From positions 87,311-151,310 of the forward strand of contig JAFRRT010000013.1 of NCBI GenBank assembly GCA_017427945.1: a stretch of DNA of 64,000 bases, read 5' to 3'. The first letter of the stretch is position 1. The number at the start of each line of letters is the position of its first letter. The position numbers and the translations under genes are program-made. Shown here in pieces: positions 44,411 to 52,625 of this stretch. The notes under the pieces are model-generated. The model worked only from the letters and a program-made list of their open reading frames with translations, was not told where the DNA came from and did not search any database. The stretch comes from Muribaculaceae bacterium. Its GTDB lineage: Bacteria; Bacteroidota; Bacteroidia; Bacteroidales; Muribaculaceae.

Positions 44411-46036
44411 TTATTTCAAATAAGTATAGCGGTAGTCGGTCGGTGACACGAGGGTCTCCTTGATGACGCGCGGGATAATCCAGCGGATGAGGTTGAACTC
44501 ACCACCGGCCTTGTCGTTTGTACCGCTGGCACGTGCGCCGCCAAAGGGCTGCATGCCCACAACGGCACCAGTCGGCTTGTCGTTGATGTAGAAGTTACCG
44601 GCTGCATAGCACAGCTTGTCGGTGATCTTCTCTACCTCAAGGCGGTCGCGGCCCCAAACGGCACCGGTCAGACCATAAGGCGAGGTCTCGTCACACAGGC
44701 GTACGGTCTCGTTCACCTTGTCATCATCGTAGGGGTAAACCGTCAGCACGGGGCCGAAGATTTCCTCTTCCATCGACTTGAAGCGCGGGTTGGAAGTCTC
44801 GATGACAGTGGGCTCAACAAACCAGCCTTTCTTCTTGTCGCACTTGCCACCGATGACGATCTTGGCATCATCGGCCTTCTTGGCGTAGTCGATGTAGAAT
44901 TTGCACTTGTCGAATGAGGCTTCGTCAATCACAGCGTTGATGAAGTTGCCGGGATCCTTCACGTCACCCATCTTCACCTCCTTGCACATAGCCTTGATGT
45001 CCTTCAGCACATCGGGCCACATGCTCTTGGGAATGTACATGCGCGATGCAGCCGAGCACTTCTGGCCCTGGAACTCAAACGCGCCGCAGAAGGCTGCCGT
45101 GGCAACGCCCTTCCTGTCGGCACTGGGGTGAACAAAGATGAAGTCCTTGCCGCCGGTCTCGCCCACGAGACGGGGGTAGGAGATGTATTTGTCCACATTC
45201 AGGCTGGCTTGTTTCCACAGCGACTTGAAGGTGGCGGTGCTGCCGGTGAAGTGGATACCGCTGAAGTACTTGCTCTGGGTAGCAACCTCGCCGATAAGGG
45301 CGCCGCTACCGGGCAGGAAGTTGATGACGCCGTCGGGCAAACCTGCCTCTTTGTAGAGCTGCATCAGGTAGTAGTTGCTCAGCAGGGCGGTGGTGGAGGG
45401 CTTCCACAGTGCCACGTTACCCATGAGCACGGGGGTCATGCACAGGTTGCTGGCAATCGAGGTAAAGTTAAACGGGGTTACAGCCAGGATAAAGCCTTCG
45501 AGGGGACGATACTCGGTGTGGTTCAGTTGGCCCACGCCGTCCTTGGGCTGCATGCCGTAAATCTTGCTGGCATAGTGCACGTTGTAGCGGAAGAAGTCGA
45601 TGGTCTCGCAAGCCGAGTCGATTTCGGCCTGGAAGATGTTCTTGCTCTGGCCCAGCATCGTAGCAGCATTCATGATGGGACGATACTTGGTGGCAAGCAG
45701 CTCGGCCATCTTCATGGCGATGGCAGCTCGAGTAGTCCACGGTGTGCGGCTCCACTCTTTCCATGCCTTCATAGCGGCATCGATAGCCATCTTAATCTCT
45801 TTCTTGGTCACCTTGTGGTAGGTGGCGAGCACGTGCTTGTGGTCGTGTGGGCAGGTCACCTTGCCCGTGTCACCGGTGCGGATTTCCTTGCCGCCGATGA
45901 TGATGGGGATGTCAACCACGATTTTGCTCTGGCGCTCGAGTTCGGCCTCGAGGGCAACACGCTCGGGAGAACCGGGCATATAGGCCTTCACCGGCTCATT
46001 GGCGGGAAGGGGAAAATTGATAACAGCGTTATTCAT
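44411..46036 (-). CDS. pruA: L-glutamate gamma-semialdehyde dehydrogenase (P5C dehydrogenase)
   Basis: NAD-dependent aldehyde dehydrogenase of 541 residues, the size of stand-alone P5C dehydrogenases. The catalytic Cys sits in EFQGQKCSAASR, the catalytic Glu in RLVGETGGKD. Other hallmarks are FNFTSIASNL and GAVVGMQPFGGARASGTN. It oxidises glutamate semialdehyde to glutamate. It follows rocD, which makes this substrate, on the same strand after 166 bases. Confidence 0.95.
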   Translation of the reverse strand: MNNAVINFPLPANEPVKAYMPGSPERVALEAELERQSKIVVDIPIIIGGKEIRTGDTGKVTCPHDHKHVLATYHKVTKKEIKMAIDAAMKAWKEWSRTPWTTRAAIAMKMAELLATKYRPIMNAATMLGQSKNIFQAEIDSACETIDFFRYNVHYASKIYGMQPKDGVGQLNHTEYRPLEGFILAVTPFNFTSIASNLCMTPVLMGNVALWKPSTTALLSNYYLMQLYKEAGLPDGVINFLPGSGALIGEVATQSKYFSGIHFTGSTATFKSLWKQASLNVDKYISYPRLVGETGGKDFIFVHPSADRKGVATAAFCGAFEFQGQKCSAASRMYIPKSMWPDVLKDIKAMCKEVKMGDVKDPGNFINAVIDEASFDKCKFYIDYAKKADDAKIVIGGKCDKKKGWFVEPTVIETSNPRFKSMEEEIFGPVLTVYPYDDDKVNETVRLCDETSPYGLTGAVWGRDRLEVEKITDKLCYAAGNFYINDKPTGAVVGMQPFGGARASGTNDKAGGEFNLIRWIIPRVIKETLVSPTDYRYTYLK

Positions 46037-46168
46037 TGATTTAATTATAAAGTTTTAAGTTGTGAGTTTTTAGTTTTAAGTAAGATGAGTTTCGCCATGC
46101 GATTCCTCATCTTTCAAGTCCAGAATATCAAGTGAGAGCAATCCACTTTAAACTCTAAACTTTAAACT

Positions 46169-46199
46169 TCGAGTATCGCAAAATTTGCGATACTCGAAT
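46169..46199. repeat. Perfect palindrome between rocD and pruA
   Basis: Arms TTCGAGTATCGCAAA and TTTGCGATACTCGAA form a 14-15 base stem with almost no loop, just after the rocD stop. It is neither a classic terminator (no T-run) nor a known operator; it may be an intergenic palindrome that shapes rocD-pruA mRNA. Confidence 0.6.
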
Positions 46200-46202
46200 A
46201 AA

Positions 46203-47504
46203 TTAACCGAACATCTGCTCGAAGGTCTTCTTGATGATGCCGATGGCCTCCATGAGTTCCTCCTTGTTGATGCACAAGGGAGGAGCGAAGCGGATGATGT
46301 GGTCGTGGGTCGGCTTAGCCAACAGGCCGTTGTCGCGCAGCTTCAGGCAGATGTCCCAAGCGGTCTTGCCTTCGACGGGTTTGGTCACGATGGCGTTCAA
46401 CAGACCGCGGCCACGCACCTGCACGATGAACGGCGAGTTGATTTTCTCAATCTCTTTGCGGAAAATCTTACCCATTTTCTCTGCATTCTGGACGAGTTTC
46501 TCTTCCTTCACCACCTTCAGTGCCTCAACGGCAACGCGGGCTGCCAAGGGGAAACCGCCAAAGGTCGAACCGTGCTCGCCGGGCTTCACATTGAGCATGA
46601 TGTCGTCGTCGGCCAAGCATGCCGAAACGGGCAGCACGCCACCACCCAGGGCCTTACCCAGGATCACGATGTCGGGACGAATGCCGTCGTGCTGTGAGCA
46701 CAGCATCTTACCCGTACGAGCGATACCGGTCTGTACCTCATCAGCAATAAACAGTACGTTGTGCTTGTGGCACAGGTCGAAGCATTTCTTCAGGTAGCCG
46801 TCATCGGGAACGAAAACACCGGCCTCACCTTGGATGGGCTCAGCGATGAAGGCGGCAACCTCTTTGCCATGCTCCTTGAGCGCTTTCTCCAGCGCCTTGG
46901 GGTCATTATAGGGGATGCGAATGAAACCGGGAGTCAGCGGGCCGTAGTTGGCATAGCTCTCGGGGTCATTACTCATGGTGATAACGGTTACAGTGCGGCC
47001 GTGGAAGTTACCCTCGCAGCAGATAATTTTAACCTTGTCATTGGGTATGCCTTTCTTGACAACGCCCCAGCGGCGGGCGAGCTTCAGAGCGGTCTCAACG
47101 CCCTCGGCACCGGTGTTCATGGGCAACACCTTGTCGTAGCCAAAGTAGGAGTGCATGAATTTCTCATACTCGCAGAAGGCCTCGTTGTAGAATGCACGCG
47201 AGGTCAGGCACAACGACTTGGTCTGGTCGGTCAGCGCCTTCACGATGCGCGGGTGGCAGTGACCTTGGTTTACTGCCGAGTAGGCCGACAGGAAGTCGAA
47301 GTATTTCTTGCCTTCAACGTCCCATACATAGATGCCTTTACCTTTCTTCAAGACTACGGGCAGGGGATGGTAGTTGTGTGCGCCATAGCGGTCTTCCATC
47401 GCGATGTAGCGCTTGGTCTCGGCGCCCAGCGGATTGGGCTGGCAATTACATTTTTTACACTTGGATACTTTCTTCACAGCAGGTTTTGTTTTCTTTGTTG
47501 CCAT
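46203..47504 (-). CDS. rocD: Ornithine-oxo-acid transaminase with Cys-rich N-terminal extension
   Basis: PLP aminotransferase of 433 residues that turns ornithine into glutamate semialdehyde. The core starts near residue 36 ([17 protein letters not shown]). [16 protein letters not shown], the [15 protein letters not shown] segment and the PLP lysine in LGKALGGG are clear. The first 35 residues are unusual: they are lysine-rich and carry KCKKCNC, absent from typical RocD. ATG 47504 is supported by the promoter box at 47557. With pruA it forms an arginine/ornithine-to-glutamate route. Confidence 0.94.
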   Translation of the reverse strand: MATKKTKPAVKKVSKCKKCNCQPNPLGAETKRYIAMEDRYGAHNYHPLPVVLKKGKGIYVWDVEGKKYFDFLSAYSAVNQGHCHPRIVKALTDQTKSLCLTSRAFYNEAFCEYEKFMHSYFGYDKVLPMNTGAEGVETALKLARRWGVVKKGIPNDKVKIICCEGNFHGRTVTVITMSNDPESYANYGPLTPGFIRIPYNDPKALEKALKEHGKEVAAFIAEPIQGEAGVFVPDDGYLKKCFDLCHKHNVLFIADEVQTGIARTGKMLCSQHDGIRPDIVILGKALGGGVLPVSACLADDDIMLNVKPGEHGSTFGGFPLAARVAVEALKVVKEEKLVQNAEKMGKIFRKEIEKINSPFIVQVRGRGLLNAIVTKPVEGKTAWDICLKLRDNGLLAKPTHDHIIRFAPPLCINKEELMEAIGIIKKTFEQMFG

Positions 47505-47556
47505 GTTGTAATGTTATTGGTTTAAAGGATTAATGAAGTTATGTTGTGATTACACT

Positions 47557-47565
47557 GCAAATATA
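47557..47565 (-). promoter_or_regulatory. -7 box of rocD
   Basis: TATATTTGC on the minus strand, 52 bases before the ATG at 47504. Confidence 0.6.
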
Positions 47566-47742
47566 GCCCATTTTGGTCAACCGCGTTTCAGTTTCACATT
47601 ATTTAACGCAACGAATCCGCACTGCTAACAGCCCTCTCTGTTTACCTGTTGTTCGCGGGCTTTTGTATGTATAAGGCGGCGCTGTCGACGTCCCGCTCAT
47701 CGCAGCATTGTGTGATGAAATACTTAGGGTTATTTGGGTATG

Positions 47743-47781
47743 AAAAAAGCCGTTCCCGCAGGTATCTTGAGGGAACGGCTT
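47743..47781 (-). terminator. Terminator of rng
   Basis: AAGCCGTTCCC and GGGAACGGCTT pair perfectly on the minus strand and are followed by TTTT. Confidence 0.88.
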
Positions 47782-47825
47782 GGATGTCTGTCACAGGGTG
47801 ATGCGCGGATGTGGGGAGAGTGTCA

Positions 47826-49475
47826 TCATTCCTGGTTGTCGTTGTCGTCGGCAGCTGCGGCTCGTTGTTTGGAGCGGCGCTCCTTCTTGCTTGTCTCGCT
47901 GCTGCTGGTGTCTTTTTCTTCTTTAAGGTCTATCTCGTTACGATCTTTGTCGAATACCTTATATTCCAGGTAATTGAGTGACTGGTCGGGCAGGATGCGG
48001 AATTTGCGCTTGAATTCCCTGCGCCATTTCCAGTATTCGCTCACCAGACCTTTCTTGAGGTAGGCATCGACAAATGGATGGACATACATAATGAAGCTGT
48101 TCACGTTCAACGTGTGGACAAGGTAATCAATCTTGTCTTTCAGCTTGTCGGTAAAAAGCAGTGATGGCTGCACTACGCCCTTGCCGCCGCATGACGGACA
48201 GGTCTCCTCGGTGGTGATGTCCATTGCTGGACGGACGCGTTGGCGTGTGATTTGCATCAGTCCGAATTTGCTCAGCGGCAATATGTTGTGTCGTGCACGG
48301 TCCTTTTGCATCACTTCGCGCATGTGCTTGAACAGCTCGTTGCGATGCTCTGACTTGGCCATGTCGATGAAGTCGATCACGATAATGCCGCCCATGTCCC
48401 TCAGGCGCAACTGGCGGGCGATTTCATCGGCAGCCAGCAGATTGACGTTCAGCGCATTGCTTTCCTGGTCGGTGCTGGTGCGCGAGCGGTTGCCTGAGTT
48501 CACGTCGATGACGTGAAGTGCTTCGGTGCTTTCTATGATTATGTATGCGCCCGACTTGATGGATACCGTTTTGCCGAAGGACGACTTGATCTGCTTGGTA
48601 ATGCTGAACTTGTCGAAGATTGGCACGTCGTCACTGTAAAGCTTGACGATATCACTGCGATCGGGGGCGATTAGGTTCACATAGTCGTGAATTTGCTCAA
48701 ATACGTCGGCATTATTCACGTGAATACTCTCAAAATCGGGATTGAAGATGTCCCTGATTTCACCAACGGCACGGCTTTCCTCTTCATATACAAGGGTGGG
48801 AGGGGTTGCCTGTTGAATCTTGGCAATAGCGTCATCCCAAGCTTTGAGCAACGACTTGAGTTCGTTGTTGAGTTCTGCGGCGCGCTTGTTTTCGGCCGAT
48901 GTGCGCACGATAATCCCGAAGTTCTTGGGTTTCATGCTCTCGATGAGTCGGCGCAGGCGGGTTTTCTCGGCGTGGTCCTTGATTTTTTGTGAGACCGAGA
49001 TGCGGTCGTTGAATGGAGTGAGCACCAGGAACCGTCCAGTGAAGGTGATTTCGGTGGTGAGTCGTGGACCCTTGGTCGAGATGGGCTCTTTTGCGATTTG
49101 CACCAGTAGTTCCTGTCCCTGGGTCAGCACGTCGGTGACGGTGCCGTGTTTGTTGGTTTCGGGCAGGTTCTTTATCTTGCTGATGCTGGCAGGCCGCTTG
49201 TTGGGATTCTCTCGTACCGTCTTGATGTATTGAGAAAGAGTGTTGAATTGTGAACCCAAATCAAGGTAATGAAGGAATGCGTCTTTGGGATGGCCGACGT
49301 TGACAAATGCGGCATTCAGTCCCGGCATTAGCTTCTTCACCTTGGCAAGGTAGATGTTGCCCACGGCATAGGAGATATCTCTTGTCTCCCGTTGCAATGA
49401 CACGAGGCGGCCGTCTTCGAGCAGCGCCGTTGTCATGTCTCGGGGCGTAACGTCAACTACTAATTCACTTCTCAT
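47826..49475 (-). CDS. rng: Ribonuclease E/G family protein
   Basis: The 549-residue endoribonuclease has an S1-like domain near the N-terminus (about 35-125), the RNase H-like and DNase I-like catalytic core with conserved Asp residues (VIDVNSG and IVIDFIDM), and the zinc-link CPSCGGKG (about 420). The tail is charged and disordered. It should act in rRNA maturation and mRNA turnover. It is downstream of HU and the COX24-like gene but separated from them by a structured 300-base stretch. Confidence 0.93.
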   Translation of the reverse strand: MRSELVVDVTPRDMTTALLEDGRLVSLQRETRDISYAVGNIYLAKVKKLMPGLNAAFVNVGHPKDAFLHYLDLGSQFNTLSQYIKTVRENPNKRPASISKIKNLPETNKHGTVTDVLTQGQELLVQIAKEPISTKGPRLTTEITFTGRFLVLTPFNDRISVSQKIKDHAEKTRLRRLIESMKPKNFGIIVRTSAENKRAAELNNELKSLLKAWDDAIAKIQQATPPTLVYEEESRAVGEIRDIFNPDFESIHVNNADVFEQIHDYVNLIAPDRSDIVKLYSDDVPIFDKFSITKQIKSSFGKTVSIKSGAYIIIESTEALHVIDVNSGNRSRTSTDQESNALNVNLLAADEIARQLRLRDMGGIIVIDFIDMAKSEHRNELFKHMREVMQKDRARHNILPLSKFGLMQITRQRVRPAMDITTEETCPSCGGKGVVQPSLLFTDKLKDKIDYLVHTLNVNSFIMYVHPFVDAYLKKGLVSEYWKWRREFKRKFRILPDQSLNYLEYKVFDKDRNEIDLKEEKDTSSSETSKKERRSKQRAAAADDNDNQE

Positions 49476-49776
49476 CGCAGAAGGTGGGTGGAATACATTT
49501 GAATTATTAGGTGATATTCAATAAAAATGTCAATGTTCTGTCAAAACAGCACTGTTCTGTCGGCGGTGGTGGCGCCCCGCTGGGCGCGATGCCGGGTCAG
49601 AAGTGCGGGGGAACTGGAGGGAACGGTAGCCCGCGTTGCGGGCTGGAAGAACAAAAAACAGAAACAAACTAGTTGACGTGATGAGGGTGGTCATTGAATG
49701 GTCAATGTGCCGCTCATCATGCGTGCCAACTCGTTTGTTCCCGCTATTTCACAGTCGTCACAGATTGACTACGCAA
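49476..49776. other. Gene-free, GC-rich and highly structured stretch
   Basis: No open frame is credible. Going up: a 9-base direct repeat TGTTCTGTC (49534 and 49553), a hairpin GCGCCC/GGGCGC (49572-49587), a G-rich run, a hairpin AGCCCGC-GTT-GCGGGCT (49628-49644) and a nested 77-base stem structure (49663-49739). A TACATTTG box on the plus strand (49494-49501) could start a transcript through it. Confidence 0.6.
49650..49739 (-). terminator. Extended hairpin and terminator after the COX24-like gene
   Basis: Three nested stems pair: AACAAACTAGTTG with CAACTCGTTTGTT (one mismatch), TGATGAG with CTCATCA, and CATTGA with TCAATG. On the minus strand the structure is followed by CTGTTTTTTG. It is much longer than an ordinary terminator. 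Confidence 0.55.
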
Positions 49777-49869
49777 TTATTTCTTGTTTTTGTGACGGTT
49801 CTTGCGCAGTCTTTTTTTGCGCTTGTGCGTTGCCATCTTGTGGCCTTTGCGTTTCTTTCCGTTTGGCAT
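49777..49869 (-). CDS. AURKAIP1/COX24-like small basic protein
   Basis: A 30-residue protein beginning MPNGKKRKGHKMATHKR, with 20 Lys, Arg or His residues and no acidic ones. The HKMATHKRKKRLRKNRHK core matches the COX24 C-terminal motif, which in mitochondria belongs to the small-subunit protein mS38. Bacteroidota carry short versions of this kind. It is probably a ribosome-associated protein, an inference from the motif. It lies 55 bases after the HU gene on the same strand and ends before a large hairpin. Confidence 0.85.
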   Translation of the reverse strand: MPNGKKRKGHKMATHKRKKRLRKNRHKNKK

Positions 49870-49924
49870 GTCTGTAAATGTTAGTTATTGAACATTATGA
49901 TGTACTGTCATCAACAGGAAGCAA

Positions 49925-50197
49925 TTACTTCACCTGGTCCATGAACACCTTAGCGGGCTTGAATGCCGGAATCTTGTGCTCGGGGATAATGATAACAGAG
50001 TTCTTGCTGATATTGCGGGCGGTCTTCTGTGAACGGGTCTTCACGATGAAACTGCCAAAACCGCGAAGGTATACGTTTTCGCCATTTGCCAGTGAATCCT
50101 TTACGGTGTCCATGAATTTTTCAACAGTCTCCAAAACCGATGCTCTGTCAATACCGGTGGACTGAGCGATCTCTCTTACGATTTCTGCTTTAGTCAT
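49925..50197 (-). CDS. HU family DNA-binding protein
   Basis: Nucleoid protein of 90 residues with the HU/IHF fold: MTKAEIVREIAQSTGIDRASV, the beta-arm region LRGFGSFIVKTRSQKTARNISKNSVIIIPEHKIP (here with Ile-Pro-Glu in place of the usual NP tip context) and PAKVF at the end. It bends and compacts DNA. The first gene of a run with the COX24-like gene. A weak promoter box (GATATTTG, 50344-50351) would give a 145-base leader. Confidence 0.93.
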   Translation of the reverse strand: MTKAEIVREIAQSTGIDRASVLETVEKFMDTVKDSLANGENVYLRGFGSFIVKTRSQKTARNISKNSVIIIPEHKIPAFKPAKVFMDQVK

Positions 50198-50541
50198 TTT
50201 TCTATAAATGATTTTTTAGTTAAATAATAAAAAGTTAATTCATTCGGTAAACGCTTAATCAACAAGCGATTGAGTCACTGGCTACCAGGGTGTTCCGGTA
50301 GCGATTTAGTGCTCAAAAAAGACCCCTTGCGATTTTGCGCCTGCAAATATCGGAATTTTTTTCCAATTAGAAACCAATTAATGCAAATTTTTTATGAAAT
50401 TTTTTGATTTTCACCACTTTTAAGTCTTTCGGGAGGTCTCCAAAAGCGCAATTTTTTAGCGATTTTAGGGCAATATTTGGGCGATGGAACGATGGCATGC
50501 ATTTTGATGAGAGTTTTGAAGAGTGTTTACGGGATTTTGAT
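50198..50541. other. AT-rich gene-free stretch between divergent HU and DUF59 genes
   Basis: It holds a weak minus-strand box at 50344-50351 and poly-A/T tracts at 50350-50410. No gene or strong hairpin is seen. Confidence 0.55.
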
Positions 50542-50550
50542 TAACTTTGC
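50542..50550 (+). promoter_or_regulatory. -7 box of the DUF59-lpxH pair
   Basis: TAACTTTGC ends eight bases before ATG 50559, predicting a leader of about four bases. Confidence 0.6.
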
Positions 50551-50558
50551 GGCCAGTT

Positions 50559-50879
50559 ATGGAACAAGAACTGAAGTTGAAAATAGAGGAGGACATCGTC
50601 AAGATGCTCAAAACGGTTTATGACCCGGAGCTGCCGGTTGACGTCTATAGCCTGGGGCTGATATACAAGATTGACCTCAACGACGATGGGCATGTGGATA
50701 TCGACATGACCTTGACAGCACCCAATTGTCCCATTGCCGACTTCATCTTTGAAGACGTGCGTCAAAAGGTGGAGAGCGTAGATGGAGTGACGTCGGCAAC
50801 GGTCAATCTGGTGTTTGAACCCGAGTGGGACCCGCGCATGATGACCGATGAGGCCAAACTTGAGTTGGGCATGATGTAA
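50559..50879 (+). CDS. MIP18/DUF59 family protein (iron-sulfur assembly factor, SufT-like)
   Basis: The 106-residue protein has the DUF59 pattern: MLKTVYDPELPVDVYSLGLIYKI, then LTAPNCPIADFI with the conserved Cys, and a VNLVFEPEWDPRMM end. Relatives (SufT, MIP18, PaaD) help to mature Fe-S proteins. The start is ATG 50559, because the promoter box overlaps any earlier start. lpxH follows after 17 bases. Confidence 0.88.
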   Translation: MEQELKLKIEEDIVKMLKTVYDPELPVDVYSLGLIYKIDLNDDGHVDIDMTLTAPNCPIADFIFEDVRQKVESVDGVTSATVNLVFEPEWDPRMMTDEAKLELGMM

Positions 50880-50896
50880 TCCTTATTATTAGGAAT

Positions 50897-51658
50897 ATGG
50901 CTGGCAAGAACACTTATTTCATTTCCGACTTGCACCTGGGAGCAAAGTATATGTCCGACCATTTGGAGCGGGAAAGGCGTGTGTGCCGTTTCCTGGACAG
51001 CATCAAGGACGATGCTGCCGAGCTTTATCTGTTGGGCGATATACTTGACTACTGGTATGAATATAAGTATGTGGTGCCCCGTGGCTATATCCGCTTCCTG
51101 GGTAAACTGGCCGAGTTGGCTGATGCCGGCGTGAAATTGACGTGGGTGACGGGCAATCATGATGTGTGGCTCTTTGACTACCTGCGTGACCAGTTAAACA
51201 TGACGGTGCTTAATGGAAACACCGAGGTCGAGACACAAGGACGGCGCATCCTCATCTCCCATGGCGATGATGTGGGCGTGCAACCTGCCATGTACCGTTT
51301 CACCAGGTGGTGCTTTTATAATAAGGTGTGCCAGTGGCTCTATGCCGCGATTCATCCTCGGTGGACCTATCCCATTGCCACCGCGTGGTCCAACGAGAAC
51401 CGCACGCGCCGTGACCCCGATGAGCAAAAGGCGATTTCGGAGCGCGCGGCAAGCCGCCTGATTGACTTCTCGCGCGACTATCACGCCAAGCATCCCGCTG
51501 TTGAGGCGTTCGTTTATGGCCACATCCATCTGGCGCGTGTCAACCGTCAGGACGACATGCCGCCCATTATTTTCCTGGGTGAGTGGATTACCCTGAACTC
51601 TTATGTCGTGCTTGACGCCTCGGGCAACTTTGAACTCAAGTATTTTGAAAAAGAGTAA
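50897..51658 (+). CDS. lpxH: UDP-2,3-diacylglucosamine diphosphatase LpxH
   Basis: Metallophosphoesterase of 253 residues for lipid A synthesis, cutting UDP-2,3-diacylglucosamine to lipid X. The metal motifs are SDLHLGA, LLGDILDYWYE, VTGNHDVW, SHGDD and YGHIHLA. The family typing to LpxH rests on the whole pattern and on the size. It is the second gene of a pair with DUF59. No terminator is close behind it. Confidence 0.9.
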   Translation: MAGKNTYFISDLHLGAKYMSDHLERERRVCRFLDSIKDDAAELYLLGDILDYWYEYKYVVPRGYIRFLGKLAELADAGVKLTWVTGNHDVWLFDYLRDQLNMTVLNGNTEVETQGRRILISHGDDVGVQPAMYRFTRWCFYNKVCQWLYAAIHPRWTYPIATAWSNENRTRRDPDEQKAISERAASRLIDFSRDYHAKHPAVEAFVYGHIHLARVNRQDDMPPIIFLGEWITLNSYVVLDASGNFELKYFEKE

Positions 51659-51779
51659 TTTTTTTTGAAAACGTTTGCATGGGTGATTCCCAACGGGTTA
51701 GGGCCAAACGAGGCTCGATTTTGCGAAAAATATGTTTTATAACATATATTTTTAATGCCCATGGTAAGAAAAATGGCTA

Positions 51780-51881
51780 TAAATTTGCGCCATAAACCTG
51801 AAACAATCTTTTTTACCTTAGAAATTTTACCTATTTGAAACCTAAAAAGGAATTTTAAGCCGAGGCTTAAGGTTCCTTTTT
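51780..51881 (+). ncRNA. Candidate small RNA with own promoter and terminator
   Basis: A TAAATTTGC box (51780-51788) faces right, and a strong hairpin with T-run (51844-51881) ends the stretch about 90 bases later. No frame of any size lies between. It is on the same strand as lpxH and ispD, so it could also be a leftover leader, but ispD has its own box after the terminator. Confidence 0.4.
51844..51881 (+). terminator. Terminator between lpxH and ispD
   Basis: AAAAAGGAA...TTAAGCC and GGCTTAA..TTCCTTTTT form a long stem around GA, followed by AAATTTTT. Confidence 0.8.
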
Positions 51882-51913
51882 AAATTTTTAATTTATAATC
51901 ACCGAAAAATCAC

Positions 51914-51922
51914 TACCTTTGC
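51914..51922 (+). promoter_or_regulatory. -7 box of ispD-recG
   Basis: TACCTTTGC, 19 bases before ATG 51942. Confidence 0.6.
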
Positions 51923-51941
51923 GGTCGCAAAACGTAAGAAG

Positions 51942-52625
51942 ATGAAGACGATAGCTATCATAGTCGCTGGTGGAAGCGGCTCCCGCTTTGGCGCCGAGAT
52001 GCCCAAGCAGTTTATTGATTTGAACGGTAAGCCGATACTCATGCACACGATAGATGTGTTTGAGCGGGCGCTTGCCGGGCACGACCATGAACTGTTGGTG
52101 ACCTTGCCTGCCGCCGAGTTTGATCAGTGGCGGCAGCTGTGCGACCGCTATCGTTTCGATGTGCCTCACCGTGTTGTGGCGGGTGGAGAGACCCGTTGGC
52201 ACAGCGTCAAAAATGCACTCACGGCCGTGGGTGATGGCATTGATGTCGATGTGATTGCCGTCCATGACGGGGTAAGGCCCTTGGCCTCGGTGGAACTTAT
52301 CAACCGTTGCTTCGATACTGCCCGCCGCATGGGCAGTGCCATACCAGTAGTGTCGCTCAATGACTCGGTACGACAAATTGAGGGCGAGGCAAGCCGTGCA
52401 CTGGACCGCTCCTCGCTGTGTGCGGTGCAGACGCCCCAGACTTTCGACGCGCGTCTGCTGTTGGATGCCTACAACCTGCCGTTTGAATCCACATTCACAG
52501 ACGACGCTTCGGTTGTCGAGCGCGCAGGACACGAAGTGACCCTTGTTGAGGGCGACCCCAGTAATCTGAAAATTACGCGCCCCATGGACTTGGCGCTTGC
52601 TGAATACCTGTTAGCTCATGCCTGA
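51942..52625 (+). CDS. ispD: 2-C-methyl-D-erythritol 4-phosphate cytidylyltransferase
   Basis: MEP-pathway enzyme of 227 residues. The nucleotide loop is IIVAGGSGSRFGAEMPKQF. VIAVHDGVRPLAS, VQTPQTFDA and TDDASVVERAGHEVTLVEGDPSNLKITRP are the usual IspD motifs. Its stop overlaps the recG start by eight bases, so the two are translationally close. Confidence 0.95.
   Translation: MKTIAIIVAGGSGSRFGAEMPKQFIDLNGKPILMHTIDVFERALAGHDHELLVTLPAAEFDQWRQLCDRYRFDVPHRVVAGGETRWHSVKNALTAVGDGIDVDVIAVHDGVRPLASVELINRCFDTARRMGSAIPVVSLNDSVRQIEGEASRALDRSSLCAVQTPQTFDARLLLDAYNLPFESTFTDDASVVERAGHEVTLVEGDPSNLKITRPMDLALAEYLLAHA

Larger units (their letters stand above)
47505..47825. other. Gene-free stretch between rocD and rng
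   Basis: It contains the rocD promoter box (47557-47565) and the rng terminator (47743-47781). I see no coding sequence or other structure in the rest. Confidence 0.6.

Noticed and set aside
45128-46039. 303-codon plus-strand frame opposite pruA
   Set aside because: Shadow of a clear aldehyde dehydrogenase gene.
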